Shown here in pieces: positions 50,370-62,300 of a DNA stretch of 64,000 nucleotides. Each line of letters starts with the position of its first letter. Position 1 is the stretch's first letter. The stretch covers positions 1,798,001 to 1,862,000 of the forward strand of contig JBHGNT010000011.1 of NCBI GenBank assembly GCA_043228905.1, in the 5' to 3' direction. The notes under the pieces are model-generated. The model was not told the origin of the DNA, did no database searches, and was given only the letters and a program-made list of their open reading frames with translations. A program made the translations under genes and the position numbers. Source of the DNA: Azolla caroliniana. Taxonomy: Eukaryota > Polypodiophyta.

Positions 50370-50760
50370 ACGTACTCCAATTCCGATGGAAATTGACACC
50401 ACACGTCGTCGTAGACCGCTATCAGAAGAAGAAAAGCAATGATGCTGAGCAAACTGACTATGTCTTTATTGTGGTGGACCAGGGCATATCGCGGTAAACG
50501 GTCCCCATAGGCCAAGAAGGCAGGTAAACCAAATAGTTACTAGTTCTGATTGTACTAAACCTGAGTCTATTTTAGTAGGGATATCTGATAGTCCTAATAG
50601 TACTAATAGCCCAAATCTAGCGAACAAATTTGATGTCCTTAGTCAGTTAAAAGAAGAGGTAAACGACTAAGTACATCCAAAATAGGAGCCGTTTGGTTGG
50701 ACAACCCTAGATCTGTGCAGCCCATTAGTGGTTCCATTCCCTCTAAGCAAGTTAGCAATG
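50370..50760 (+). pseudogene. Gypsy B gag, end with altered zinc knuckle
   Basis: The frame continues from VPPVR with TPIPMEID and RRRRPLSEEEK. Next comes CLYCGGPGHIAVNG near 50460-50500, a CCHC knuckle in which the last Cys is read as Gly. Several stops separate this from the protease region. Confidence 0.7.
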
Positions 50761-50789
50761 TGTTCGTAGCCCAAGTAACAGTTAGTACT

Positions 50790-53700
50790 AAAAGTACCCC
50801 TCCAGTACACGTCTTAGCACTTCTAGATTCCTGAGCTAATTCTTGCTTCATGGATAGGAACTTTGCCCAAGCTCATCAGATATCACTCAGAAAACTCCAG
50901 TGTCTAGCCTCTGTAGTAGTCATTGATGGTTGTCCCATTGCTTCCGAAAATATCATAGAAGAGTCAAAGCCTGCTTATATTGTCCTAGATAACCTAGCAT
51001 GTGTAGTATCATTTAATATAATTAGCATCCTAGAACACCCCGTTGTTTTAGGATTACCATGGTTCGAATTACATAACTCAGACATAGATTGGAGAACAAG
51101 AGAAATCCGGTATCGAAAAGCTTGAGGGTCTACTCATGAGATTGCAACCATTGTGCTACATCAGTTGCAGGAAGAAGGGCGAAAGGAAGAAATGTTTCTC
51201 TTCGCAATATCAGTAAAGCCCTCAGATACCATTAAAGAGGAGTCCACTGTTCAACTTCGAAAGAAGTATCATCATTATGCCGATGTGTTCGATAAAGTAC
51301 AAGCCAATACGCTTCCTCACCATCGACCATATGATTGCCCTATCGATTTACAACCGGGGAAAGAGCCAACATGGGTACCGATCTACAATTTGTCACCAAC
51401 CAAGCTAGAAGTCCTGCGAGCCTATATAGAGGAGAATTTGGAAAATGTCTTCATTCGGCATTCGAAATCTCCAGCCGGCGCACCCATTTTCTTCGTCAAG
51501 AAAAAGGATGGATCACTTCGTATCGTTGTAGATTATCGTGGCTTGAATAAGGTTACAATTAGAAATATGTATGCACTTCCCCTTATCTCAAGTCTTTTAG
51601 AACGAATCAATGGTGCTAGGTTCTTCACGAAGATCGACTTACGGGGAGCCTATAACTTCGTACGGATCCGACTAGGAGATGAATGGAAGACCGCGTTTCG
51701 CACCAGATATGGGCACTTCGAGTATACGGTCATGCCGCTCGGCCTCACTAATGAGCCAACAGTCTTCTAGCACATGGCAAATGATATATTCTGAGATCTC
51801 TTGGATGTTTGTTTGATCATCTATTTGGATGATCTATTGTTTTATTCGAAGACCCAAGAAGAGCAAGATTCTCATGTATTGTTAGTACTAAAACGACTTC
51901 GAGAATATGGTCTTTATGCAAAGCTGGGAAAATGTAGTTTTGGGTGCAACCAGGTGGAATTTCTGGGCTATGTCATTTCCTCGGAATGCATCTCCATGGA
52001 CCCAGCTAAGGTCAAAACTATGCTAGAGTGGCAGACTCCGCGTTCGGTGCGAGATATGTAATGATTTTTAGGCTTTGTCAATTTTTACTGGAAGTTCATA
52101 CAAGATTACTCAAAGCTCGTTCTGCCTCTCACATAGCTTACCAAGAAGAGACAATCGTTCGTTTGGTCTGAAGAAACGGACATGGCTTTCGAGAGTCTTA
52201 AAAAGGCATTTACATCGGCTCGAATTCTAGCTCATGTTGATCTAGAAAAACCATTCATTATCGAAGCAGACACATCAGATTTCACATTGGAGAGCATTCT
52301 GTCACAACGGGGTAATGATGAGAAGCTACATCCTGTGGCTTTTCACTCACGCAAGTTTGACGCCACCGAAATCAACTAGGAAATTCATGATAAGGAGCTA
52401 TTGGAAATAGTGGACTCTTTTACGTAATGGAGGCATTTTCTAGAGGGATCCTCTCATCAAGTCACCGTATTTAGTGACCACAAAAACCTTGCCTACTTTC
52501 AGGACGCTCGTGTGTTAAATTGATGTCAAGCTTGGTGGGCCCACTTCCTCACGCGTTTCAACTTCAAAATTACATATCATTCAGGGAAGCACCAAGGGAA
52601 GACAAATGCATTATCACGGCATTCGTACCTAGCACCGCGTCCCGACGAGCCAGCTTTTGATAACCAAAAGCAAGTAATCTTGGGACCGACACAACTGCAA
52701 GCAACACAGGTCTTTGGCATGCCCATGGATTCCCACGTTATTGATACTATACGTGAGGAATTGAAGACCGATGCTTTCGCCCAAGCCATTCTAGCACAAA
52801 TTGATCCCTCTCGAGCATCTTGTTCACAGTCGGAACCACCAGGTACAGACTATCAGCAATTCAAATACCATGATGGATTACTATTCTTTAATGAACTCTT
52901 GTATGTTCTAATGGTTCTTGCCGCCTTCGAGTAGTCCAAAACTGTCATGACACATATACAACTGAGCATTTTGGTAGTATTAAAACATTAGATTTAGTAC
53001 AACGATCATTTTGGTGGCCCCGTATGTGACAATTTGTCGAAGATTTTATTCGGACTTGTGATACATGCTACAGAGCGAAAATGCCAAGGCATCATCCATA
53101 TGGTTTATTAGAACCATTACCAATTCCAAGCAAGCCGTGGCAATCCATTACTCTAGACATCATCACAGATCTTCTCGTCTCTAAGGGGTTCAATGCGATT
53201 CTAACAGTCATAGATCGATATACGAAGATGGCTCATTTCTTGCCATGTACTAAGGAAATCTCCAGTGAAGAAACCACCGAAATTGTCATGCGTGAATTAT
53301 GTCGGCATCATGGCCTTCTTGATAGTATCATCAGTGACCGTGGACCCTAGTTTGTATCGAAATTCTAGAAGCACCTTTTTAAAATGCTCAAGGTCACTTG
53401 TAACCTCTCCTTCGGCTACCACCCACAAACTGATGGCCAAGTAGAACGAACAAATCAAACGCTGGAGCAATATCTTCCGTGCTTTCTAAGCTATCATCAG
53501 GATAACTGGGCAGATATTCTCCACTTCGCCGAATTTGCCTATAATAACTCTATCCACGCATCAACTAAAGTTACGCCATTTTATGCTTATACGGGTTGTC
53601 ACCCCTGGTGGTGTGTATTTGAAACCCCAAAGTTGTCCACAAATCCTCGCATAGAGGATCGTTTAAAACGGTTATGCAAGGTACAAGCCGATTTATCTAC

Positions 53701-53822
53701 TCATTTCCAACAAGCTCAACAAACACACAAGGTTTACGCGGATCGTCATCGACTTCCATCCAGTTTTAACATTGGAGATCGGGTATGGCTACTATGACGA
53801 CACATCAAGACTACTCTGACGG
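50790..53822 (+). pseudogene. Gypsy B pol: protease, RT, RNase H, integrase
   Basis: The protease has LDS-stop-ANSCFMD (50825-50850), where Gly is usual, then VLGLPWFELHNSDIDW. RT (51350-52070) has [40 protein letters not shown] and the YLDDLLFYSK catalytic box. RNase H (52180-52620) has IEADTSDF, HDKELLEIV and SDHKNLAYF. Integrase (52930-53800) has a HFGSIK-like zinc region with CDTC, LTVIDRYTKMAHFLP, and SDRGP-stop-FVSKF, then GYHPQTDGQVERTNQ. In-frame stops at 51768, 51793, 52059, 52062, 52377, 52423, 52519, 53348 and 53795 are mostly at positions where Gln, Arg or Trp is expected. The C-terminal end is lost at about 53822. Confidence 0.85.
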
Positions 53823-53846
53823 GAACTGCACGCTCCCTATACGCAA

Positions 53847-54083
53847 TGCTTGGCCACAACCGAGCTTAGAGTCATACACAGAAAACGGGAAATAATGAAC
53901 GACACGAAGAAGGGACGAGTACGCAGGATGTTTACGTGGAAAACCCAAACTAAGGGAAAACCACGGCAGCCCACGGGCTGCAAACTATCACTATGTTAGA
54001 ATGTACAACAGTGAGTTCACGGAGGCAACGACCTCGTGCTCACGATCCTCGCCACAGGCGGCGGTTACAACAGAGGCAACGAC

Positions 54084-54124
<41 letters not shown>

Positions 54125-54454
54125 CACTGTGACGCGCTCTCTCTCTCCTTGCACCAACAAGAATGACAACCACAACTAAAAGATTGCCCTAAGTCATATT
54201 TATACTAATATGACTTTTCGGCTATTTACAAGTATAGCCATGATGGACTCTCAGAAACATATTTACGAATATGTCTCTTCATCCGGTGAGCACTCCTCAC
54301 CGGGTCTGCACCATTCGGATCTCTGTAGCCGGGTACTCCTCATCCGGTTCTCACCGGGTCTGTGCACCATCCGGCTCTCCGTAGCCGGGTACTCGTCATA
54401 CGGTTTCGACACTGCTCTTCTCCCTTCCCATCCGGAGGGACCTGTCTCCCAACA
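53847..54454 (-). repeat. 3' LTR of copia 2
   Basis: 608 bp. On the minus strand it starts TGTTGGGAGACAGG after the purine tract GAAGGGGGAGTT and ends GGCCAAGCA. It is related to the copia 1 LTR but has different CT repeats, including a (CT)n run near 54086-54120. The left flank is the truncated end of gypsy B. Confidence 0.8.
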
Positions 54455-55380
54455 AACTCCCCCTTCACTCTGGCATGGGGTGTCTTACTAGTCCGATCCT
54501 CTTCCGGCATGCATCCAGCTTGTCGGGTATCAGCACTTTGGTCAGCATATCTGACCCGTTCTCGGCCGTGTGGATCTTTGTTAGTGCGAACTCCTGGTCA
54601 TCTACTCTTTCCCGGATCCAGTGATATCTTCGTTGGATATGCTTCGTCCGGGAATGGTAGGCCGCATTCTTAGCAAGATGGATGGCACTTTGACTGTTGC
54701 AATAGAGTCGGTATTCATCTTGCCGGATACCGAGCTCTCCGTTGAAGTCCTTCATCCATAATATTTCCTTGCCGGCTTCCACAACTGCCATATTTGAAGT
54801 GCCCTTCAAATACCGGAGTATCCATTTGACTGCATTCCAGTGCTCCTTGCCGGGATTGCTCATAAACCGGCTCACCACTCCGACTGCGTATCCTATGTCC
54901 GGTCGGGTACACACCATTGCGTACATCAAGCTCCCGACGGCAGAGGCATATGGAATCTTCATCATATCCGCCTTCTCTGCTTTCGTCTTCGGGCTTTGCT
55001 TACCGAATAGCCTGCAGTTTGCCGGAAGTGTCGATCCGACCGATTTCGCATCTGACATGTTGAACCGCTGAAGCACCTTTGTCACGTACTTCTCCTGTGA
55101 CAGCCATAATTGCTTCATTGACCAGTTCCGAATAATATGCATCCCCAACATCTGTCTTGCCGGACCCAAGTCTTTCATTGAGAAGGTCCGGTTGAGAGCC
55201 TTCTTCAGCATCCATATTTTGGCTTGGTCCCGTCCGACGATCAACATGTCGTCCACGTACAGAAGGAGTATCAGGAAGTCGCCTCCTCCGAACTTCTTCA
55301 CAAACACGCAGTGATCGGCTTGCATCTTGTGGTACCCTTGATCAGTCATGAAGGAATCGAACTTCCGGTACCATTGCTGT
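54455..55380 (-). pseudogene. Copia 2: RT and RNase H pseudogene
   Basis: Reading leftward: a QQWYRKFDSFMTDQGYHK start, LLYVDDMLIVGRDQ with one extra Leu before it, MKDLGPARQMLGMHII, then IPYASAVGSLMYAM and RPDIGYAVGVVSRFM. Next comes an RNase H that lacks about 58 residues between LRYLKGT and AVVEAGKEI, so the catalytic middle of RNase H is gone although the frame is kept. It ends KRIGLVRHPMPE. The 5' half of the element is missing at 55380. Confidence 0.85.
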
Positions 55381-55521
55381 TGTCGGTTTTAGGGTTAACA
55401 TTTATGATGATTGGTGATAAGCATTCAGAGATTGATGATGACATTGATAGTGATGAAGATGGAAATGGTGATGGCGATAAGAATCATTGTGGGTGATAGC
55501 ATGATGCGCATTGAGAAGCAT

Positions 55522-55585
55522 TGCGGGGTGGGGGGTGGTGCCTAGAATGGCTCCACCCCCCTCCCAAGGGGGTTCAACGTTGAGG

Positions 55586-55622
<37 letters not shown>

Positions 55623-55913
55623 AAAGAGAGATAGAGAGAAATGTTCCTTCATGTTTCATTCATTCTCCATAAGGGGGTTAAATAGTACAAGAGGGGGTAG
55701 ATACAAAGGGGTGAAAGCCCCCTAGAGCATTCATATTGGACACTCACTCACACCTCATCGTATCCCTCCACATGCACACACGTGTGCATGTGTTCACATA
55801 CATATCGACTCACAATTACATTTATGTTCCCTACACATATACAACATCATCATGATACTATTCGACCCTCGCTCATCACACTTGACTCTCCGTACAGCTC
55901 GTACGGGGTAACA
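55522..55913 (-). repeat. LTR of a second element A copy, inverted
   Basis: On the minus strand it starts TGTTACCCCGTACGAGC and ends near a CCCCCTTGGGAGGGGGGTGG and CACCACCCCCCACCC pair, the same order as the LTR at 26716-27061. A (GA)n run lies at about 55585-55618. A TATA box is not clear in this copy. The left edge at about 55522 is approximate. Confidence 0.65.
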
Positions 55914-57242
55914 CAATATGGCACGGCCGTGGGAAAGTGCCTTGCACGTCGATCCCACATGCCTTGATGATGATATCTCTTCGACCGAAACTTCCATCGG
56001 TCCTTTCAACGATCGACTCCCTCGATCGGAGTGCTTGACTCGAACATCTTTGTCGGTCAGCAAATCTTTCCGCGACACGAACAGTCTCATTCTGTCGGCT
56101 TACGAACTTTTTCATGGGTCTAAAATCATGTCGTGTATATGTATGTTATTCCTTTGTTTTGAGTGTGTGTGAGTAGTATTGGGGATTTTCAAAATTTTGG
56201 TGGTGCCCTCTTGTTTTTTTAAAATTTTTGATATGTACCCTCAAACTTTGAAAATTTCATTCAGTATCCCCAAGTTTCTGAAATTTTAGGCTGCTACCCT
56301 CAACAGTTTAAAATTTCTTCGCATGCCCCTTTCTTCTCTTTTTCCCTCTCATTTATTTTTTCTGTTTGCTTCTTACATTTTCTCCCGCGTGTTGTCTACA
56401 TCTTCTTCCTCCTTCTTGGTGTTAACCGTTGCTTCTTCTCCTATTCCTGTCTTTCTTTTCCTTCTTCTCTGTTTGTGCTACCCTGTCCTTTCTTCTCCTT
56501 CATTCTTTTTTTCTTCCTTCTGCTCTATTTCTCCTCTTATTTTCTGATTTTCTTCTTCTTTCTTTTCTAATTCTGCCTTCGGTGGTTGTCGGCTTTGTCC
56601 ATGGTCTCTGTCTCTCTGCTCAGCCATTGGTTGTTTGGCCACTCTGACCATTTCAGTTCCTCCTGCCACTCCATCTCTGTCTCCGGCACCATTGCCGTCG
56701 TGGTCTCCGTTCTGGCGTCGTTCAGCCACTCTGACCGCTCTCCGGCCGGCGCTTTTCCGGCCTCTCGTCAGTCTCTATCGTTGTCGCTATTCTGGGCATC
56801 GATCCGGCCTGTTCCGGTCGTCTCCATGTTTGTCATTGTCCGGTCCATCGTCCCGGGGGCCTGTCTGCTTCCCCAGCCTTGTCCGGCTGCTCCAGCCACT
56901 GTCCGGCTATTTCGACCGGTTTCCGGCCCTTCTGGCCGCTCTTTCCATTGTCTGGCTCTGTTGGCCATGTCTGTCCGGTCCATCTCCAGATGTCTAGCTC
57001 GCCGGCCTTGTCGGCCCTGCTGTCTTTTGGTCACGTGTCCGGTCCGTCCGTTTGTGTGGTCGCCTATTCGGCCCATTTGTCCCATCCTACTGTGTATTGT
57101 GTCTTTTTGGTCGCCTTTGTCTAGTGCATCCGTCTGTATCTTTCCGGCGTTGCTGGTTGATTTCTGGTTTGCGTCTGCATCTCCATCTCCGTCTTCTTTG
57201 ACCCTTCGGTGTTAACCAACTTGGGTTCTGGTTCTGATTTCG
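55914..57242 (-). mobile_element. 3' internal part of the second element A copy
   Basis: Next to the LTR, GTGGGA and CCGAAACTTCCATCGGTC match the region just before the 3' LTR of element A (29270-29440), read on the other strand. Then come repeats with a TTTGAAAATTTC core and CCCTC (56170-56320), and a long C/T/G-rich stretch full of CCGGCC and CTGTCC words (56330-57200). Open frames here, up to 209 codons, come from this composition. The copy is cut at 57243 by the chromovirus-type element. Confidence 0.65.
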
Positions 57243-57697
57243 TGTTACGGGCATGACCATATAATATCCCGTGGTAAGAATTTACCGTAGTATTCTATAC
57301 ACGTGGATAAGTGTGAGGGTTAAATGAGAGTGTAAAGAAGGGGAGGATTACTTTTAATCCTCGGGATTGAGACAACCCATTAGGTCAAGTGTGAACTTGC
57401 CTGGGGGCCTTGGGTTTCGCTATAAATAAGAGGCCTAGCTACCCTCATTTGATCATCTTTTGACTACATCGAGACTCTGCTCGTGTGGTGGGTCAACTCT
57501 TGTAGCGAGCGCGCCAGCACCAGGTACGACTCGACGCCACAGCGGTGGTATGGGACGCCGATCGAGGCTTGAGTCCGTCTCGATCCCTTCGCTCGGGGGT
57601 GGTCGGGTGGATCGGCACCCTTCTTTCTCTTTCTCCTTTCTATCTATCTTTTCATTATCCTTATCTTAAGCTTACGTTAGTACCAAGATCTATAATA
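57243..57697 (+). repeat. 5' LTR of chromovirus-type gypsy element
   Basis: It starts TGTTACGGGCATGACC. A TATA box, CGCTATAAATAAGAGG, lies at about 57419-57434. The LTR ends just before TTTGGTATCAGA. Over the 205 bases that can be compared with the 3' LTR, I see a single difference (ATTACTTTTAATCC against ATTACATTTAATCC). The exact 3' edge, within TATAATATTTGG, is uncertain by 2-3 bases. Confidence 0.88.
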
Positions 57698-57699
57698 TT

Positions 57700-57709
57700 T
57701 GGTATCAGA
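57700..57709 (+). other. Primer-binding site, initiator Met-tRNA type
   Basis: TGGTATCAGA directly after the 5' LTR. It matches the first ten bases of the common plant retrotransposon primer site TGGTATCAGAGC and then departs from it. Confidence 0.8.
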
Positions 57710-57949
57710 TTTTTGTACTAATGTTTCTTTGTTTTTCATTTGTCTTTTGATTGATGCTGATCGATCGTTGTGCGGTTGGCCTTGATCCAGACAACGATCA
57801 ACAAAGAACTTCGGTAACTCTTTCCATATTTTTTTTTCTATTCTCTTTTCTCCCATCTAATCATGTGTTTAGTTTATATGTAATTTTTTTTCATTAAGTC
57901 AATGATGTTGTAGTGGTCTTTAATTGATTATCTAAAACGTTTACATATG

Positions 57950-58215
57950 TGCACGGGGTCAATACCTCGTTTGACATGTTAATAATATGTGATGAGTGTC
58001 GTATGCGTACGAGGTTAATACCTCAATTACGTATTACGTTCACGAACATATGTTCCGTTTGCGTATGAGTTTAATACCTTGATTTGTTGTAAACGATATG
58101 CGTTTGGTCTCGTATGCGTAAGAGGTCAATACCTCCATTGCGTATTACGATGATGTCTTATTTGTGGATGTTTCGTGTGCGTAGAGGTATATACCTCGAT
58201 TACGTATCTCGATCA
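57950..58215 (+). repeat. ~56-bp repeat with GAGGT..ACCTC hairpin, five copies
   Basis: Five units start near 57955, 58011, 58067, 58122 and 58184. The core is GAGGTNAATACCTC, a 5-bp stem with a short loop, usually preceded by CGTATGCGTA and followed by ATTACGTATTACG. Units 2, 4 and 5 keep the full stem, while units 1 and 3 have one or two changes. The array lies between the primer site and gag. Confidence 0.85.
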
Positions 58216-59375
58216 CATCATTTGTGGCTATTTAATATAACGATATGTTTAATATAGGCATATGTGGTCACATATATACGTATTTGATCGTATATATGTG
58301 ATAAGTAAACATATGTGTATATTCGTTATTACGTGATTATATCGAAAGTTGTCCTTGTCGGGAAAAGGATGTTGGTGGCCGTCCTCACATTTTTGTGAGA
58401 ATGGCGTTGTCACCATCCCTTTTTCAACATTTTTTTATTGTTGATAACCCCATTGACGACCTCGATTTCGTTACGTAAATAGCCAAAATGATGTTGAGTA
58501 CGTAGGGCTTGACCCACTTCAAGTGAGGTCGCTCCAATGACGCACGTATCCAACATCCCTCCCTCGTTACATGGATACGATGCCACCATGAGCTCGTTCT
58601 TACGAGAGGCATTCGTAATGACGTGACCATGTGATGGCCCACGTGAGCCTACTACGAAACGAGGGCTCATTTGGCTTCACCATTAGGTTGCACTTTGGCG
58701 TATGCCATCGTAATTACGAGACTTGAGGTTAGGTAACGTACCAACATAGTTTTGGTAAATGAGGGCGAAATAAGGACCTTGACATATATGTTCTTTTAAA
58801 AAAACGTATATGATCAATTGCCTCGCATATCTCTTATACGCATCAAACATTAAACATTCGAGAAGAGCAATTTACTTGGTTGGCTCAAGTGTTTAATGTA
58901 TTTGTTCTCGAGGTCTCGAGTTCAAATATGACCAAGACCATACAACATCCTTGATACATATGACTATAACACATGTTTAGACTTAAGGTCTAAGTGCACC
59001 TCGGGGTCCTCGTAATAGGACTTAAAGAGCCGAAACCACTTATGTGGGCACCGAAACATAGTTTATTGTTAACATTTTTTTTCGTGTATAAACTATTCAT
59101 GACGCGAACATACATGGTTGAGCCTCGGGGAGCCACCATGAAAAAATCGATATAGAGATCAGGGAAAGACATTTATTTGTCACCCCCATGGTTTTTAAAA
59201 CACCTTTGTGTTACCATAGTAACCTGATCTTGAACCTCATCTCATACGTCTAGAGGGGTATTGACGTGAGATAATGATATCGATTAATGCTCGCCCATGA
59301 TATGTTTACATCACGACATGATGTTATGACTATATCTCTGACCTTATCCTATTTCTTTTCCAGAAATAATCTTTA
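58216..59375 (+). other. Remainder of the chromovirus leader
   Basis: Non-coding leader between the hairpin repeats and the gag start. A minus-strand open frame of 86 codons at 58410-58670 has no known motif. The stretch ends TTCCAGAAATAATCTTTA before the gag ATG; a CAG there could act as a splice acceptor, but no donor was identified. Confidence 0.5.
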
Positions 59376-62300
59376 ATGGCTCAAATTAACGACCCGATGT
59401 CATCCGCTCAAGCGGAAGGAACTCAAGGGAATCCTCTTGGACAAATGTCCACTGAGATGTATTTGGCACAAATAACCCAATTCCTTAGTTTCACCGCTCA
59501 ACAGATGACCGAACTTCGGCAATCTCAGAGTGCTCTTGAGGCACGTGTCATTAGTCTACAACGTGAGACTAATAGACCTGATGAGCGACAAGGTGAACCA
59601 TCATTTGTCGTTAAGCCATTTACGGGAGACAAAAAGGAAAGAACCGAAGAAGCAATCTGCACATGGCTGGGACGATGGGAGTCTCATTTTGAGCTCTATC
59701 CCACGCCAGATAGTACGAAGATTGCATATGTTGGCCGAGAACTCGGGGGTAAGGCCGCCGCCTGGTGGCGTGGCCTCCGTACTATGGGGAAATTGCCCGA
59801 TACCTGGACAGATTTTGTCACGGTTTTTAAGGGCCAATTTCTGCAACCTCCCTCTCGAACCGAGGCAGCACAAGCTTTAATGAACCTCTCTAGCAGGAAA
59901 TTTTCCTCGCTAGAAGACTATGTTCACCATGCTAGAACCCAAATCCAAAAATCGGGTCTAGAAGGGGACAATTGGTTGATAGCTTGTTTTGTCAATGGCA
60001 TCCCCAATTCGGACTATCACTGGATAGTGCACGATAAGGATCCAAAATCCTTCGAAGAGGCCGTTGAAATAGTTCTTCGCTATCAACGCACTTCGAAGAA
60101 GGACCATAACAAACCCAACGAAGCGCCCGGGACTAAGCAGTCGCAATTTGTTGGGAAACGCAAGACACCCAACGAATTCCTGGATCGCGATTGTAAGCGA
60201 CAACATCCTTTTTGTGTATTCTGCAAAAAGAAGGGTCATACAAAAGATCAATGTCGAAAGCTCCAACGTAAAGAGCACGACAACAAAGCTAAAGCTGCAG
60301 ACCATAAAGGTCAGATTCCTAATGTCCTTCAGGTCTATACACACCATTTAAGTAATTGTCAATGTTCTTTTCCTCACTATGTATTGGGTCCCAATGATTT
60401 ACTACGTGCAAACGGGTATATCAATGGATCTCCCGTACAATTTTTATTTGATTCGGGAAGCTCACACAATTTTGTGAATGATCGTTTGGTTCAGATATGG
60501 GGAATCCAACCCACCGTAAGTGATCACACCTACACGGTGCACTTGGCTGATGGAAGAGTACAATACATCAACGGGGCGATTCATTCATTAGGAATTTCTA
60601 TTGATACTTATATAGAGGAAGTAGACTTCCATGTAATGAATCTTTGTACCACCGATGTAATACTGGGTTATCCCTAGTTTTATAATAAAAACTCTTCTTT
60701 ATTTATTGATTGGGTTCGTCATTCCATTTCTTTTGTACTGAACGATTGTACGCATTTTATTCAATGTGTAAAAAAACAATCCCTCTCGATTGTTTCCTCG
60801 TGTCCATCAATATCCGAGTTGTCTTGTTCTACGTTATTTTATTGTGTACTTGATCCGGACATTCACGTTTACAATATCGATAATGTCCCGATTCAATTAA
60901 CATATTTTGAACAACAACAACTTGATGAAATCTTAAATGATTTTCATGATGTGTTTCCAAGTGAACTACCTGATGGGTTACCTCCTAAACGTAATATAGA
61001 CCATCGTATAGATATTGTACCTGGTGTTGCACCAATAAGTATACCTCCGTATCGCTTAAGTCGATCCGAAGAAGATGAGGTATCTAAGCAACTCAAGGAC
61101 TATTTACGAATGGGTTATATACGTTATAGTAAATCTCCATGGGGTGCACCAGTTCTCTTGGTTAAAAAGAAAGAGGGCACATGGCGTATGTGTATTAATT
61201 ACCGACGCTTGAATAAAGTGACGATCAAGAATTCGTATCCATTGCCCCGGGCTGACGATCTAATTGACCGTCTCCAGGGAGCTCGGTATTTTACGAAACT
61301 TGATCTCCGTACTGGCTACCATCAAATACGAATAAGTGAGGACGATGTTCCTAAAACGGCATTTCGTACGCGCTATGGCCATTACGAGTTTTTGGTTATG
61401 CCTTTTGGTTTGACCAATGCTCCGGCTACTTTTCAACAAGAAATGAATGACATTTTCCGAGAACAACTTGGAAAATTTGTCGTTATTTTCTTGGATGATA
61501 TTTTAGTTTATAGCCGTACATTACAAGAACATGCTAGACATGTCCGCTTTGTTTTACAAACATTGCGTGACAAACAGTTTTATGCGAAGATCTCAAAATG
61601 TGAGTTCTTCAAGAAATCAATTACTTATCTAGGACATCTCATAACCGAACGAGGAGTTGAAATTGATCCTTCTCGCATTGAGAAAATCAAGCTTTGGCCC
61701 ACTCTTCGGAATATTCGAGAAGTTCGATCATTCCTTGGTTTTGTGGGGTTTTTGCGAAAGTCTCTTCGTAATTACTCCCAATTGACGATGCCGTTTACTG
61801 ATCTTTTAAAAGGTCAAACGCGTAAGTCTACAAAACCTATTGTGTGGAATGCTACACTAGACCTTGCATTTAAGGAACTCAAGGACCTAGTTTGCAAGGC
61901 TCCTTCACTTCTTTTACCTGATCCTTCAAAACCTTTTGAGGTTGAAACCGATGCAAGCGATTATGCTATAGGTGCTGTCTTGTATCAAGATGGTAAACCA
62001 ATAGCATTCGAGAGTAAGAAACTTGATTCTGCTCAATGTCGGTATACCGTTCAAGGAAAGGAATTATTTGCAGTTATACATGCGCTCAAAACATGGCGCC
62101 ATTATCTTTATGGAAATCACTTTGTGGTAACTACGGACCACGAGTCCTTGAAATATTTTTGTGACCAACAAGACTTGAAAGGTCGTAAGGCACGATGGGC
62201 TGATCTCATCCAGGACTTTGATTTTTCCATACGATATCGTAAAGGTTCCATGAACACTGTCGCTGATGCACTAAGTCGCATCCGTGAAGTTAACACGCTT

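Larger units (their letters stand above)
41197..53846 (+). mobile_element. Ty3/gypsy element B, host of X and Y insertions
   Basis: Once X (42341-46560) and Y (46854-50369) are set aside, the remaining pieces form one element. They are LTR 41197-41630, gag start 41787-42340, gag middle 46561-46853, gag end with a zinc knuckle about 50370-50520, then protease, reverse transcriptase, RNase H and integrase to about 53822. The frame joins smoothly across both insertion points. No 3' LTR of B is found: copia 2 begins at 53847. B carries many stop codons and is dead. Confidence 0.85.

Noticed and set aside
56586-57215. 209-codon open frame on the plus strand
   Set aside because: Ser/Pro/Arg/Cys-rich text from a C/T-rich low-complexity region; no domain, and the homologous copy at 28.3-29.0 kb is not open in the same way.
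57950-58215. CRISPR-like array
   Set aside because: Units include a short palindrome at ~56-bp spacing, but the whole unit is repeated, the copies are degenerate, and it is the leader of a plant retrotransposon with no cas genes.
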